This document shows positions 1 to 7,952 of a stretch of 34,899 bases of DNA, piece by piece (position 1 is the first letter of the stretch; the number at the start of each line of letters is the position of its first letter). The translations under genes and the position numbers were made by a program. Source of the stretch: Candidatus Omnitrophota bacterium (GTDB taxonomy: Bacteria > Omnitrophota > Gorgyraeia > Gygaellales > Profunditerraquicolaceae); the NCBI GenBank assembly GCA_011620275.1, contig WOZK01000026.1, positions 44,599-79,497 of the forward strand, read 5' to 3'. The notes under the pieces are model-generated. The model was not told where the DNA came from. It was given only the letters and a program-made list of their open reading frames with translations, and searched no databases.

Positions 1-265
1 GTGTCAGGCTGACGTCTTCCGCCGCTTTGACATTATTGACCGTGGAAGACGATATATCCTCTATATTCACGTCTCCTGCAGTCGAAATTACATTGCTTAG
101 ACCGGAATCGCTTACTTCCGATACGGTTATACTCCCGGCTTCGGCGCTTAAATCCGCAAGCGTGGAACCACTGATATGTGTCAGGCTGACGTCTTCCGCC
201 GCTTTGACATTATTGACCGTGGAAGACGATATGTCTTCTATATTCACATCTCCTGCAGTCGAAAC
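1..265 (-). repeat. 177-bp tandem coding repeat
   Basis: The sequence starting gtgtcaggctgacgtcttcc at base 1 recurs nearly unchanged at base 178, a period of 177 bp or exactly 59 codons. Similarity continues for about 90 bp with only a few substitutions. The repeat stays in frame in the minus-strand gene and encodes STAGDVNIEDISSSTVNNVK-type units. The array probably continues beyond the left edge. Confidence 0.85.
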
Positions 266-2968
266 GATATCTGCCAGATCAGAGCCGGTTACCATATTTA
301 TGATAATACTTCCGGCCAAAGCTTCTATGCCGCTTATCGTGCTGTCTTCCGAGTCAACTATACGTATATCCGTCTCCGCGGACAGATCGGAAGCCGTTAA
401 ATCCTTGTTATTCTCTATATGCAGCGTTTCTCCCGCTGCTATCCTGGACAGCTTAACATTCTCGTTTAAGCCGGCAATTATCAATCCTTTATTCGCCTGG
501 GAATCGGTAATACTCGATCCTTCACCAAACTCCAGATTTTCAATCCTTGTTGTCATACCCTCTGTGGTAAGTTCGGTAGCTTTCGGCAGGGTCAAGGCTT
601 CCTGCTCTGTCCCCAGTTGAACATCAACACCTTCGGCATGCTGCTGGCCGGGCGCGCCTGTTCCGGCGGCAAAGATGATCGCCGGGTCTTCGCCGGCTGC
701 TTCCTCCTGGACTTCATCAAGAGACTTAATAGCAGCGTAATCCTCCGATACTTTGCCTTTAGCTATGTTGGCGGTATCACTTGTAAAGGCGATAACCCGC
801 GTACCCTCCAGCTCGCCTGCGGGATTATCCCGAAAAGCGCTGCTTATCAAACAAAGGGACATCGACTCACAGATGTATTCTGGTTCAACGACATTCTCCT
901 GCCCGATGCCGGCGTCGCCTTCCTGCAGCTGTGCAAGCAGGAACTGGGCGGGTTCATAGTTTGAAGTATGCTCCAATGCCAGTGAACATAACTCCAGGGC
1001 CTTATCGAACTCCCCGATCTTGCTGTATGTTTCTCCCATAAGAGTAATCAAAGAAGCATCCACCAGATTGCTTAAAGGGACGCCTTGTTCCGTATTAAAA
1101 GCCAGTTCGAATTCTTTTGCCGCTTCGGTATATTTCTCCGACGCCTTGGCATAATCACCGTTAGTCTCGGCGCTCTCTGCTTCCAGGAATTTCTGGTTTC
1201 CTATGGACATTGAATATGCCGAATAGATCTGTTTGCTCTCTGTGCTTTCCGTAACCGTCTCAGCTTCAAGCAGTTTTCTGCCTGCATCCAGCCAGGAATA
1301 TCCTTTATCCCACTCCTGGCTTCCGGCTTTGCCGCCGGCAAAACTCTGTCCTGCCTGCTTTAATACCGCGGAATGAGCCGATTCAGAACCTCTTGTCAGA
1401 CCGTCTGCATTATTATCCGTCAGGAAGTCGCTATCTTGAGACTCCCGGAACGTTTTTACTCCGAGGTAATAGAATGCGGCTTCGTATTCCGCTTGTGTGG
1501 CGTCTTTACCCAACACATTGCTTATATTTGCGATGGTTTGCGCGGGAATGAATAAAGTTTGACTGTTTGTATCATAAGAAGCGCTAAAGGTATCCCTTGG
1601 GGTCAATGAAGAGAAAGAAGAGAAGGAAAAACTTGGTATATTGTTGGTTACCACTATATTGAAAGAAGGGACGGTTGGCGCGGTATTCGCGAAGACATAA
1701 TTAAAAGAAGACGAAAGAGTGGAATAAACGAACGAAAAGCTTGTGGAAGGAAGCGCAAACGAACTCCCCGCTGAATAATCAGAAAGAAAACTGCTGAAAT
1801 TGCTGTAAATACTGCTTTTCCCGGTAGAACTCAGAGAACTGGGCGCGGAACTTAAATAGTAGGGAGAATAGTCGGAATATCTGTTGGCTGAATACCAGGA
1901 AGAGCTCCCGGAAGGAATGGCGCTGCTTGTCCCACTGCTCCTGCCTGTCGAGAAACTACTGCTTCTGGAGCCGCCCCAGGATACCCCGCCGTATGACCCG
2001 CTGCTGCCTGATGACGCCTGGGCACTGGCAGCCGCGCCCCAGCTATATCCCCAAGCGATGGCAATGCTGCTCCCTTTTTTATTAAGGAAAGCCGCCAATT
2101 CCGGCAAAGACCTCGAGATTGATAGTATTTCGCACCCTTTATTAAGGTAAGCGAAAAGGACGGAGGAATCATTCCCAATATCGGCCTTTCCGGCTGTTGT
2201 ATCAATGACGACCCTTTTACCGGTGCTGGCATCTTTAATTGTCAATAATGCGTGCCCTATATTTCTCGCTTTATCCTTAATTAATACGATCTCGGGATCA
2301 AGGCCGAGGCCGCTGGCGGCTCTAAACAAATAAACGCTTCTATCCAAACAATCGGTAGGAATGCCTAAAGTAGCTACAACAGCCTGCCGCGCTTTTAAGC
2401 TGTTAAGATCGCAGTAAAAACTATCCGAGGTGGGTTGATATACGGTTGATGCCATTTTCCGCAATTCATATAGAAATGCGGTCATCTCTTGATACGGTTG
2501 ATTTTCTGCTGATTTTTCAAATGATACGGTAGGCTGATAGCGGTATTGCCGGACCGGGTTATCTATGATACGGTTGGTTTCCTGTCCTATGGCTCCATTG
2601 CCGGTGCTTTCCTCCAGCGGGTTCTCTGTGATACGGTCAGAGCCTTTCCCTTGGTATGCAGTATCACTCTTGATACGGTTAGAAGCAACAACTACATCAT
2701 AATTTACTATTGTATTGGTTATTTCGGCGTGGGCAAAAGGAAAAAGAATAGATGAGAAATTAGTATATATCTCATTAAATGTATCAAATAGACTTTTCTT
2801 TACAGGTGTCTGGTTTTCTTGGGATGAAGGAATATTACGGTTGGCGGTAACAGCCGGGGGCAGAATAAAATCCGTTCTGGCGGCCCAGGTAACTTCCGAG
2901 AAAGCGAAGATACCGGCGACTGCCAAAGCGACAGCTTTAAGCCAGAGTTTCCCCCTCCAACTACTCAT
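1..2968 (-). CDS. Secreted transglutaminase-like protein with C-terminal 59-residue repeats (partial, runs off left edge)
   Basis: I read this frame directly on the minus strand. It stays open from ATG at 2968 to base 1, about 989 codons, and is absent from the ORF track because it has no stop in the window. The N-terminus is a signal peptide (KLWLKAVALAVAGIFAFSEVTWA, cleavage probably after TWA). Residues ~190-262 hold a Cys-His-Asp arrangement typical of transglutaminase-like cysteine enzymes: C207 in IPTDCLDRSVYLF, H239 in IGHALLTIKD, D256 in VVIDTTAG. A Ser/Tyr/Gly-rich low-complexity stretch follows, then a TPR-like segment (GETYSKIGEFDKALEL), then a beta-rich end with 59-residue repeats (NIEDISSSTVNNVKAAEDVS). 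A protease, amidase or cross-linking role at the cell surface is possible, but the substrate is unknown. The gene sits behind a promoter and a leader terminator. The start has a GGGGGAGAA ribosome site. Confidence 0.85.
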   Translation of the reverse strand, partial: MSSWRGKLWLKAVALAVAGIFAFSEVTWAARTDFILPPAVTANRNIPSSQENQTPVKKSLFDTFNEIYTNFSSILFPFAHAEITNTIVNYDVVVASNRIKSDTAYQGKGSDRITENPLEESTGNGAIGQETNRIIDNPVRQYRYQPTVSFEKSAENQPYQEMTAFLYELRKMASTVYQPTSDSFYCDLNSLKARQAVVATLGIPTDCLDRSVYLFRAASGLGLDPEIVLIKDKARNIGHALLTIKDASTGKRVVIDTTAGKADIGNDSSVLFAYLNKGCEILSISRSLPELAAFLNKKGSSIAIAWGYSWGAAASAQASSGSSGSYGGVSWGGSRSSSFSTGRSSGTSSAIPSGSSSWYSANRYSDYSPYYLSSAPSSLSSTGKSSIYSNFSSFLSDYSAGSSFALPSTSFSFVYSTLSSSFNYVFANTAPTVPSFNIVVTNNIPSFSFSSFSSLTPRDTFSASYDTNSQTLFIPAQTIANISNVLGKDATQAEYEAAFYYLGVKTFRESQDSDFLTDNNADGLTRGSESAHSAVLKQAGQSFAGGKAGSQEWDKGYSWLDAGRKLLEAETVTESTESKQIYSAYSMSIGNQKFLEAESAETNGDYAKASEKYTEAAKEFELAFNTEQGVPLSNLVDASLITLMGETYSKIGEFDKALELCSLALEHTSNYEPAQFLLAQLQEGDAGIGQENVVEPEYICESMSLCLISSAFRDNPAGELEGTRVIAFTSDTANIAKGKVSEDYAAIKSLDEVQEEAAGEDPAIIFAAGTGAPGQQHAEGVDVQLGTEQEALTLPKATELTTEGMTTRIENLEFGEGSSITDSQANKGLIIAGLNENVKLSRIAAGETLHIENNKDLTASDLSAETDIRIVDSEDSTISGIEALAGSIIINMVTGSDLADIVSTAGDVNIEDISSSTVNNVKAAEDVSLTHISGSTLADLSAEAGSITVSEVSDSGLSNVISTAGDVNIEDISSSTVNNVKAAEDVSLT

Positions 2969-3176
2969 TTCTCCCCCTACACACCCTTGTGATACACCCT
3001 TAAAACACCCCCTAATTAACAAAAAGACCGAGCTTTTGATACAAAGCCCGGTCCATAAAGAGAGAATAATCCTTTCTTGGATCCGTGGCTTTCCTATTCT
3101 AAGCTCTCAGAATAGGCTTACTTAGATGTAAGTTTACTGCAAAACGATTAAAAAATGTTTTGAAAAACTTTCACCT
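2969..3176 (-). promoter_or_regulatory. Structured leader RNA, riboswitch-like attenuator 1
   Basis: The leader contains a small hairpin CTTAC/GTAAG (3132-3117), then an 8-bp hairpin CCTATTCT/AGAATAGG (3116-3093). The unpaired core AGCCACGGATC (3090-3080) and AAAGGATTA (3075-3067) follows. An intrinsic terminator lies downstream, still before the gene. The leader upstream of the gene at 6097 has the same order of hairpins, the same 11-nt core and a terminator. The class is not assigned. Parts of the core recall the AAAGCCACGG segment of some c-di-GMP-I (GEMM) RNAs, but the GNRA-capped P1b and the 5' GGGCAAACC are not seen. Confidence 0.6.
3021..3053 (-). terminator. Leader terminator upstream of transglutaminase-like gene
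   Basis: Minus-strand GACCGGGCTTT, loop GTATCA, AAAGCTCGGTC form an 11-bp stem with one G-U pair, followed by TTTTTG. It lies between the promoter and the ATG of the same gene, so it is an attenuator. Confidence 0.85.
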
Positions 3177-3182
3177 ACTTAA

Positions 3183-3211
3183 ATTATAATGTCCGGCCAG
3201 GAAATTGTCAA
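3183..3211 (-). promoter_or_regulatory. Sigma70-type promoter of the transglutaminase-like gene
   Basis: On the minus strand TTGACA (3211-3206), a 17-bp spacer and TATAAT (3188-3183) form a perfect consensus promoter. Transcription would start near 3176, leaving a leader of about 208 nt before the ATG at 2968. Confidence 0.85.
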
Positions 3212-3237
3212 GGAAAGAATCTTACTTTTGTTTCAAC

Positions 3238-3561
3238 TTACGCTACAGGCTGGGGAGTATTAGAATGACGGTATTTACGCATATATTCACGCATATACTC
3301 CCGTCGCTGGGGGGCATGGTTCTTCGCGTATTCGCGCAGGTAGTCACGGTGGGCAAGTCTCCATAATTTAACGTATCTATAGCGGTTTTCCTGCCATACC
3401 TGGTCCTGGCCATGACAGCGAAAATAGTCCGGATTCCGCTCCCTCCACGCCCGTTCATTCATAAGCTGCCTGAGATGCTGGCACTCCGGAGAAGAACAGG
3501 TTTGTTGAGAACGGTTGTATTTACTCGGAGAAAACTCACTATTGCATATTTTACATCTCAT
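3238..3561 (-). CDS. Small Cys4 zinc-finger-like protein, leaderless
   Basis: This is a 107-residue basic protein beginning MRCKICNSEFSP. C3-x2-C6 and C22-x4-C27 form a probable treble-clef or zinc-ribbon site. A Trp/Tyr/Arg-rich tail follows, with WRERNPDYF and repeated YLREY/YMREYMRKY elements. Such tails occur in many small phage and bacterial proteins of unknown role. The track starts at TTG 3597, but that TTGACA is better read as the -35 of this gene's own promoter (3597-3569), and ATG 3561 fits the CxxC fold. The predicted transcription start falls on or beside this ATG, so the mRNA should be leaderless; no Shine-Dalgarno site is visible. DNA or RNA binding is plausible but unproven. 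Confidence 0.7.
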   Translation of the reverse strand: MRCKICNSEFSPSKYNRSQQTCSSPECQHLRQLMNERAWRERNPDYFRCHGQDQVWQENRYRYVKLWRLAHRDYLREYAKNHAPQRREYMREYMRKYRHSNTPQPVA

Positions 3562-3568
3562 AGAAAAA

Positions 3569-3597
3569 AATATAACACACAAAGGGTCGGCTGTCAA
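3569..3597 (-). promoter_or_regulatory. Promoter of small zinc-finger gene
   Basis: TTGACA (3597-3592), 17-bp spacer, TATATT (3574-3569) on the minus strand. Only seven bases separate the -10 box from ATG 3561, so initiation would give a leaderless transcript. Confidence 0.75.
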
Positions 3598-3672
3598 GAC
3601 GACCGGAGAGACATACGGCCTTGTTTAATACCGCCAACCGTATCATAAGTATTGTAAGTATCATAAAAAGTC

Positions 3673-3701
3673 TTGACAAGAATATTTGTGTATAATATAC
3701 T
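3673..3701 (+). promoter_or_regulatory. Promoter of TonB-TolC fusion gene
   Basis: TTGACA (3673-3678), 17-bp spacer, TATACT (3696-3701). The start would be near 3708. An AACCGTATCA motif lies 27 bp upstream (3636-3645) and another lies 40 bp downstream of the box (3741-3750). Confidence 0.75.
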
Positions 3702-3719
3702 TTTAGTCAAATATATGAT

Positions 3720-5624
3720 ATGCTTACAACGCGCCAAATCAACCGTATCATATCTCAAAATCTTATGCGCCGGAAACCGCTGATACACTTGTTGGCGTTT
3801 TTTGTTCTGGCCTGCGGACTGCCTGCCGTATTCGGCAATATAGAACCCAACTCCGCCTATTTGACCCTCCTGCAGGAAAAGATATACTCCCAGCTTATTT
3901 ATCCCCCTAAAGCGGCTGTCCAGAATCTGGAAGGGATCGTTAAAATCAAACTTCTTTTGTCAAAAGACGGCAGGATCAAAAACATAGATATTGCCCAATC
4001 TTCAGGATATCCTTTACTGGATGCCGCCGCGATCTTAAGCGCGCGCAACGCCAGTCCTCTGCCGATCCCTCAGGGATACAACAGCAGCAAGGATCTCCAG
4101 GTCATTGTCCCAATAACGTACAAGAATTCTGCCGCCGTTCAAGACATCCGCCGGGATATAAATGTTTCTTCAGAAGTCGGTTTACCGCCCAGCCTGCCTT
4201 TCAACAAAAACCAACCGGGCTCTGCGCAGCCGAAGGCAAAGCCGCCGTCATCTTCCCAGGCAACTAGAACCGCCGGCTCGGCTGTCGAACCAAAAGTTCT
4301 GCAGAAACCTGTAACCCAGGAAACGGAAGACGAAATTAACCGTTTTATGAACATCGCGGTAAAGAGCAACGAACCCTCCCAGGTTGCCAGGGAAGAAATA
4401 GAATTGGCGCAGATAAAAGTCATGGAGGCGGTAAGGAATATTTATCCGGCCATAAAGATACTCGGATACAATACTACCGGTGAAGTTTATAAAGTGGAAT
4501 ACGAAGAACGGGAAGCCAAACTTCAGATCGATCAACCTATATATTACGGGGACCGGCTCAGGAATACCTACCTGCAGGCAAAGACCAACTTGGATATTAC
4601 CAAGAAAAACTATGACCGCCTGCGCATAGATACGATGAATAAAACTGAAACCGCTTTCTACAACCTCGTGGCGGCAAGAATGAACCTCGCCGCCAAAGAC
4701 GCCATTAAAGAAGAGGCCAATGAGACAGTGGACCAGGTACAAAAGCTGTTCGACGCCGGGATGATAATCCCGCTTGAGCTCATCACCGTCAAAAACTGGT
4801 ATAATCAGATAATATTCCAGATGAACGGGATAAAACAGGATTTGTTCATGGCCGAACTGACCTTCAAACAAGTCCTTAACGTCCAAGACAATCCTTTTAT
4901 AAGCACCGACGAGCTGGAAGCCAGGCGCCTGGATCTCAAGCTTGAAGACTGCATTAAAGCCGGGTTACAGCACCGGCCGGAGCTGGCTTTGAGCGAATTA
5001 ATGATAAAATTCCAGGAATACGGACAGCGCATAGAAAAAGGCAAGAATTCCTTTACCGTTGATCTAAGCGGTTCATACGGTTATTACGAAGGCGCCTACA
5101 AAACCGAGTCGATGAGGGACGCAAATAACTGGTATGTGGGGCTGAAAGTCAGTAAACCCTGGGGAGCCAGCACGATCAACAGCTCGGTCACCTCCGAATC
5201 CAGCCAGCCGAGATTCGGACAGACCTCGCCCACGAAATCCACCACCGGGAACTTCGAGCTTAACGTTATGGATAATATAAAGCGCATTTACGACAGAAAA
5301 AAGTCGGATATAGATTTGCACCGCTCCATCAGCGATAAAGACCAGACGGTAAAAACCATAACCTTCGAAATTCAGGACGCTTTCCTTAATTACCAAAAGG
5401 CGCTCCTCCAATTGAATGCCACAGAAACAGAAATGGAATTCCGCAGAAAAGAGGCGGAAGTGATAAAAATACGCTCCCGGGTCGCCGAAGTAGCCCTCTC
5501 CGAATCAATGGAGTCGCTCTACAATCTTTGCGACGCCCAGACCAAGTATTTCCAGGCTCTTGCCAATTATCATATATCTCTGGCCAATCTGAAAAAAGCC
5601 TGCGGTTACGGAATAAGAATCTAA
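3720..5624 (+). CDS. TonB C-terminal domain fused to TolC-family outer-membrane efflux protein
   Basis: The ORF has 634 residues. Positions ~24-40 form a signal peptide (LLAFFVLACGLPAVFG; VLAC is also a marginal lipobox). Residues ~45-140 match the TonB C-terminal fold: KIYSQLIYPPKAA, GIVKIKLLLSKDGRI, IAQSSGYPLLDAAAI, VIVPITYK. A Pro/Ser/Gln linker to ~200 leads into a TolC-type domain (~200-630). That domain has long helices such as TAFYNLVAARMNLAAK, LFDAGMIIPLELITVKNWYNQ and the C-terminal NYHISLANLKKACGYG. TolC proteins form trimeric outer-membrane channels for RND and other exporters; a TonB_C fusion at the periplasmic side is unusual. ATG 3765 (MRRKPLIHLL) is an alternative start that gives a compact signal peptide and a longer 5' UTR; neither start has a clear ribosome site. 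It probably serves the RND pumps downstream. Confidence 0.85.
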   Translation: MLTTRQINRIISQNLMRRKPLIHLLAFFVLACGLPAVFGNIEPNSAYLTLLQEKIYSQLIYPPKAAVQNLEGIVKIKLLLSKDGRIKNIDIAQSSGYPLLDAAAILSARNASPLPIPQGYNSSKDLQVIVPITYKNSAAVQDIRRDINVSSEVGLPPSLPFNKNQPGSAQPKAKPPSSSQATRTAGSAVEPKVLQKPVTQETEDEINRFMNIAVKSNEPSQVAREEIELAQIKVMEAVRNIYPAIKILGYNTTGEVYKVEYEEREAKLQIDQPIYYGDRLRNTYLQAKTNLDITKKNYDRLRIDTMNKTETAFYNLVAARMNLAAKDAIKEEANETVDQVQKLFDAGMIIPLELITVKNWYNQIIFQMNGIKQDLFMAELTFKQVLNVQDNPFISTDELEARRLDLKLEDCIKAGLQHRPELALSELMIKFQEYGQRIEKGKNSFTVDLSGSYGYYEGAYKTESMRDANNWYVGLKVSKPWGASTINSSVTSESSQPRFGQTSPTKSTTGNFELNVMDNIKRIYDRKKSDIDLHRSISDKDQTVKTITFEIQDAFLNYQKALLQLNATETEMEFRRKEAEVIKIRSRVAEVALSESMESLYNLCDAQTKYFQALANYHISLANLKKACGYGIRI

Positions 5625-5676
5625 CTCCCCTGCCCTTGACCCTCCCTTACCTATATATAGATAACCCTCGCTTGTT

Positions 5677-5697
5677 CTGCCTTCAGGCAGATTTTAC
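5677..5697 (+). terminator. Weak terminator after TonB-TolC gene
   Basis: CTGCC-TTCA-GGCAG is a 5-bp hairpin followed by ATTTTA, 53 bases after the stop codon. The short stem and imperfect T-run make this tentative. Confidence 0.3.
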
Positions 5698-5872
5698 AGG
5701 CCGGTTCCTGCGCAAAAAAAAAGCTAACCGATAGGCAGAATAGGCTATGAATTTTTAATTTAAGCATTATTAGGAGACGCGCAATTTAATGTTGTTGCTG
5801 TATCCTTCTGTAGGTTTGGACATTACGTATAATTTAACTTCTGTAAACTAAAACAATAGCTGACAAAAAGAC
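5698..5872. other. Intergenic stretch without visible gene
   Basis: This A/T-rich spacer lies between the TonB-TolC gene and the next promoter. I see no coding frame, RNA gene or strong repeat in it. Confidence 0.5.
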
Positions 5873-5901
5873 TTGAAATTCTTGTGGAAATAGTGTATAT
5901 T
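5873..5901 (+). promoter_or_regulatory. Promoter of first Thr-rich exported protein
   Basis: TTGAAA (5873-5878), 17-bp spacer, TATATT (5896-5901). Transcription would start near 5908, about 190 nt ahead of ATG 6097. Confidence 0.7.
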
Positions 5902-5907
5902 TTATGT

Positions 5908-6096
5908 GTTAGTTAATACTTTTAAAAAGTATTGCTTATCCTTCGATATGTCCGGCGTATCCCCTACACCGGACAGTAGCCACGGATCGTAAAGGATAAC
6001 GTATGAGCAATACGTTATTCATTGATTTTGTCGTCCGGGTTACCTTGAGAAGGAAAAAGGTAAAACCCGGATTTTTTCTTGGGGAAAGGTAAAGAT
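5908..6096 (+). promoter_or_regulatory. Structured leader RNA, riboswitch-like attenuator 2
   Basis: An outer stem GTATTGCT (5929-5936) / AGCAATAC (6006-6013) encloses a TATC/GATA mini-hairpin and a 7-bp hairpin TGTCCGG (5949-5955) / CCGGACA (5969-5975). The core AGCCACGGATC (5978-5988) and AAAGGATAA (5991-5999) follow. The 3' half of the outer stem can instead join AACGTA-tgagcaa-TACGTT, so two exclusive folds exist upstream of a terminator. The core matches the leader of the gene ending at 2968. The ligand and class are unknown. Confidence 0.65.
6034..6077 (+). terminator. Leader terminator upstream of Thr-rich protein
   Basis: TCCGGGTT-ACCTT pairs with AAGGT-A-AACCCGGA around a short loop and is followed by TTTTTTC. 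It ends 19 bases before the ATG, so it acts as an attenuator rather than an end-of-gene terminator. Confidence 0.85.
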
Positions 6097-7914
6097 ATGT
6101 ACTGCAGAAAGCCATACAGATTGTGGAAAATAGCCTTTTTAGCCTTTTTCTTCGTGGCTTTGACTTCAGTTAACTCCCCCGCTGCCGTAGAAGAATATAC
6201 CCCCGAATATCTGAACGGCAAAAGCTACTGGGATTATATCAACAAGGTCATCACATCCGGGTATTCCCCGGATGTTTTCGTTAAGATAGACCGCCGTAAT
6301 ATGGAACGGGTCGAAAAGCAAAAAGTCATAGATTCGGTGCTTAGATACGCCACAGCGGCGGCGCCGATCTCCAGTTCAGGCGTGGACCTGGCAGAATACC
6401 TGCGTCAGGAAGCCTCAGCCAATATAACCAAGACCGTGGTGGATAACCGCCAGCAGCGGGAAAAGAACGCCGCCGCCAACGGGGAATTCAATTACATACC
6501 CACCAGCGACGGGGGCACGGATTATTTTACCGACGGTCTGCTAACCACGAGCGTGAACCATGTGAAGATAGACGAACTCGGCAACCGAAGTTTGAGCTCC
6601 ATGCGCAACATGAAATACAACGATGACCGCCTTCTGGTAAGCTACACCGGAGAAAAACTCGACAATCTCGATAATAAAACTACGTTCTCCTGGACCGGCA
6701 GTTATCTGCCGGGTTCTTTATTTTACGCCACCGCCGAAACCAACGCCTATAAGAGCTACGCCACCTATAATATGAAAGAAGTGGACCCGGGCGGAAATAT
6801 TACGGACACGCAATGGACGGCCAACAGCTACAACCAGAATAAGAAATTGGTGCTTTCTTTCAGCCAGAAAACTACGGACAGCGTTTACGGCACGAGCGAA
6901 TTCACCCGCTCCAACATCGAGTATGCCGACGGACATATAGACCGTCCTTCCTATTATTACGAAGAAGGCGTGGGCACGGACGGGCTTTCCTATACCTCGG
7001 AACGCAAAGACATACAGTATAACGGGCGCGGACAGGTAACCTATTTCGACGACACCACGCGGGTGGACTACAGCAGTGTGTCGGCTGAACCGGAAGCCGG
7101 GGAAGGAAACATCGTCACCACCCATACCACAGCCAGCTTTAATTACCGCGAAGACACCCCTCATCCCTTCGGAGAAGACATCGAACCTATGGCCATGCGC
7201 CTTGAATCCAGCAGCGTTACCTCGACGGTAACCAGGGCCGACGGATCTTTCCAGAAGGATTACACGACGACAAAATACGTGTATGACCAGGACCTCAAAC
7301 TTACAGGCGCCTCCAGTACCACTACCTTCAACGGCCAGGTTGCACAATGGTATCAATATACAGACTCCGAAGGCAACATCCTGACCAAAAAAGAAGACGG
7401 CACCTATTCTTACATCAATGACGACGAAGAGGAGGTCGGCGTAGATGCCGCGGACGTGATCAGCACGCTTAAAGACGGAGATACCTATAACGGCACCAGC
7501 GCCACCGAGATGGAAATACTCTACGGTAAACCGATGGCAAAGTCCACCACTACCACGACAAGCTATACCAATGCCGATGACGGATGCAACTATAAAACCG
7601 AGACTTCTACCGTCACATACAACAACGCCCTTGTGCGCAATCTACAGCGTGTCATCTCCGGCACGGAAGAAAGCACGACTTATCAGCCTTATCTCGATCC
7701 GGACAAGGAACACCTGGAAACTACCCATATAGTCACGACCTACACATACGATCCTGACACCGCCAACCTTACCGGAGTCTCCGGCAGCGGCACAAAAACA
7801 GGCTATATATATTCAAGCACTACCGGTTGGCATGACCAGTATACAAACGACATAACCAAGAAATATGAAATAATCCTCGGAAAACCGGTAATGATTGGAT
7901 ATTCCGATAAATAA
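6097..7914 (+). CDS. Exported Thr/Ser/Tyr-rich repeat protein
   Basis: This is a 605-residue protein. The track starts at TTG 6079, but ATG 6097 has the GGGGAAAGG ribosome site and a clean signal peptide (MYCRKPYRLWKIAFLAFFFVALTSVNSPAA). The mature part is strongly enriched in Thr, Ser, Tyr and Asp with beta-type repeats. Examples are KYVYDQDLKLTGASSTTT and TYTYDPDTANLTGVSGSGT, sharing a Y-x-Y-D/E-x(n)-L-x-G-A/V-S pattern with the next gene. I recognise no enzymatic motif. A surface, adhesion or matrix role is only a guess. It lies 38 bp ahead of a related gene and is controlled by the attenuator-like leader, so ligand-dependent expression is likely. Confidence 0.8.
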   Translation: MYCRKPYRLWKIAFLAFFFVALTSVNSPAAVEEYTPEYLNGKSYWDYINKVITSGYSPDVFVKIDRRNMERVEKQKVIDSVLRYATAAAPISSSGVDLAEYLRQEASANITKTVVDNRQQREKNAAANGEFNYIPTSDGGTDYFTDGLLTTSVNHVKIDELGNRSLSSMRNMKYNDDRLLVSYTGEKLDNLDNKTTFSWTGSYLPGSLFYATAETNAYKSYATYNMKEVDPGGNITDTQWTANSYNQNKKLVLSFSQKTTDSVYGTSEFTRSNIEYADGHIDRPSYYYEEGVGTDGLSYTSERKDIQYNGRGQVTYFDDTTRVDYSSVSAEPEAGEGNIVTTHTTASFNYREDTPHPFGEDIEPMAMRLESSSVTSTVTRADGSFQKDYTTTKYVYDQDLKLTGASSTTTFNGQVAQWYQYTDSEGNILTKKEDGTYSYINDDEEEVGVDAADVISTLKDGDTYNGTSATEMEILYGKPMAKSTTTTTSYTNADDGCNYKTETSTVTYNNALVRNLQRVISGTEESTTYQPYLDPDKEHLETTHIVTTYTYDPDTANLTGVSGSGTKTGYIYSSTTGWHDQYTNDITKKYEIILGKPVMIGYSDK

Positions 7915-7952
7915 CAGGAATAAATGGCTATTTTATTCGAAAGGAGAAACAA

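Larger units (their letters stand above)
2437..3750. repeat. Dispersed AACCGTATCA decamer cluster
   Basis: Exact copies of AACCGTATCA or its complement occur at 2490-2499, 2566-2575, 2671-2680, 3636-3645 and 3741-3750. One-mismatch copies are at 2522-2531 and 2629-2638, an insertion variant is at 2437-2447, and a further variant is at 119-128. In the minus-strand gene the copies fall in all three reading frames, so the conservation is at DNA level. All intragenic copies read in the sense direction of their gene. It may be an operator, another protein-binding site or a micro-mobile repeat. Confidence 0.65.

Noticed and set aside
27-964. Plus-strand ORFs of 60-197 codons at the left edge
   Set aside because: They are antisense shadows of the open minus-strand secreted protein. 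That frame has a signal peptide, promoter and in-frame repeats, and the plus frames have none of these.
5908-6096. Canonical c-di-GMP-I (GEMM) riboswitch
   Set aside because: The AGCCACGG part is reminiscent, but the GNRA-capped P1b, GGGCAAACC and GACGCAAAGCC context are absent, so I left the class unassigned.
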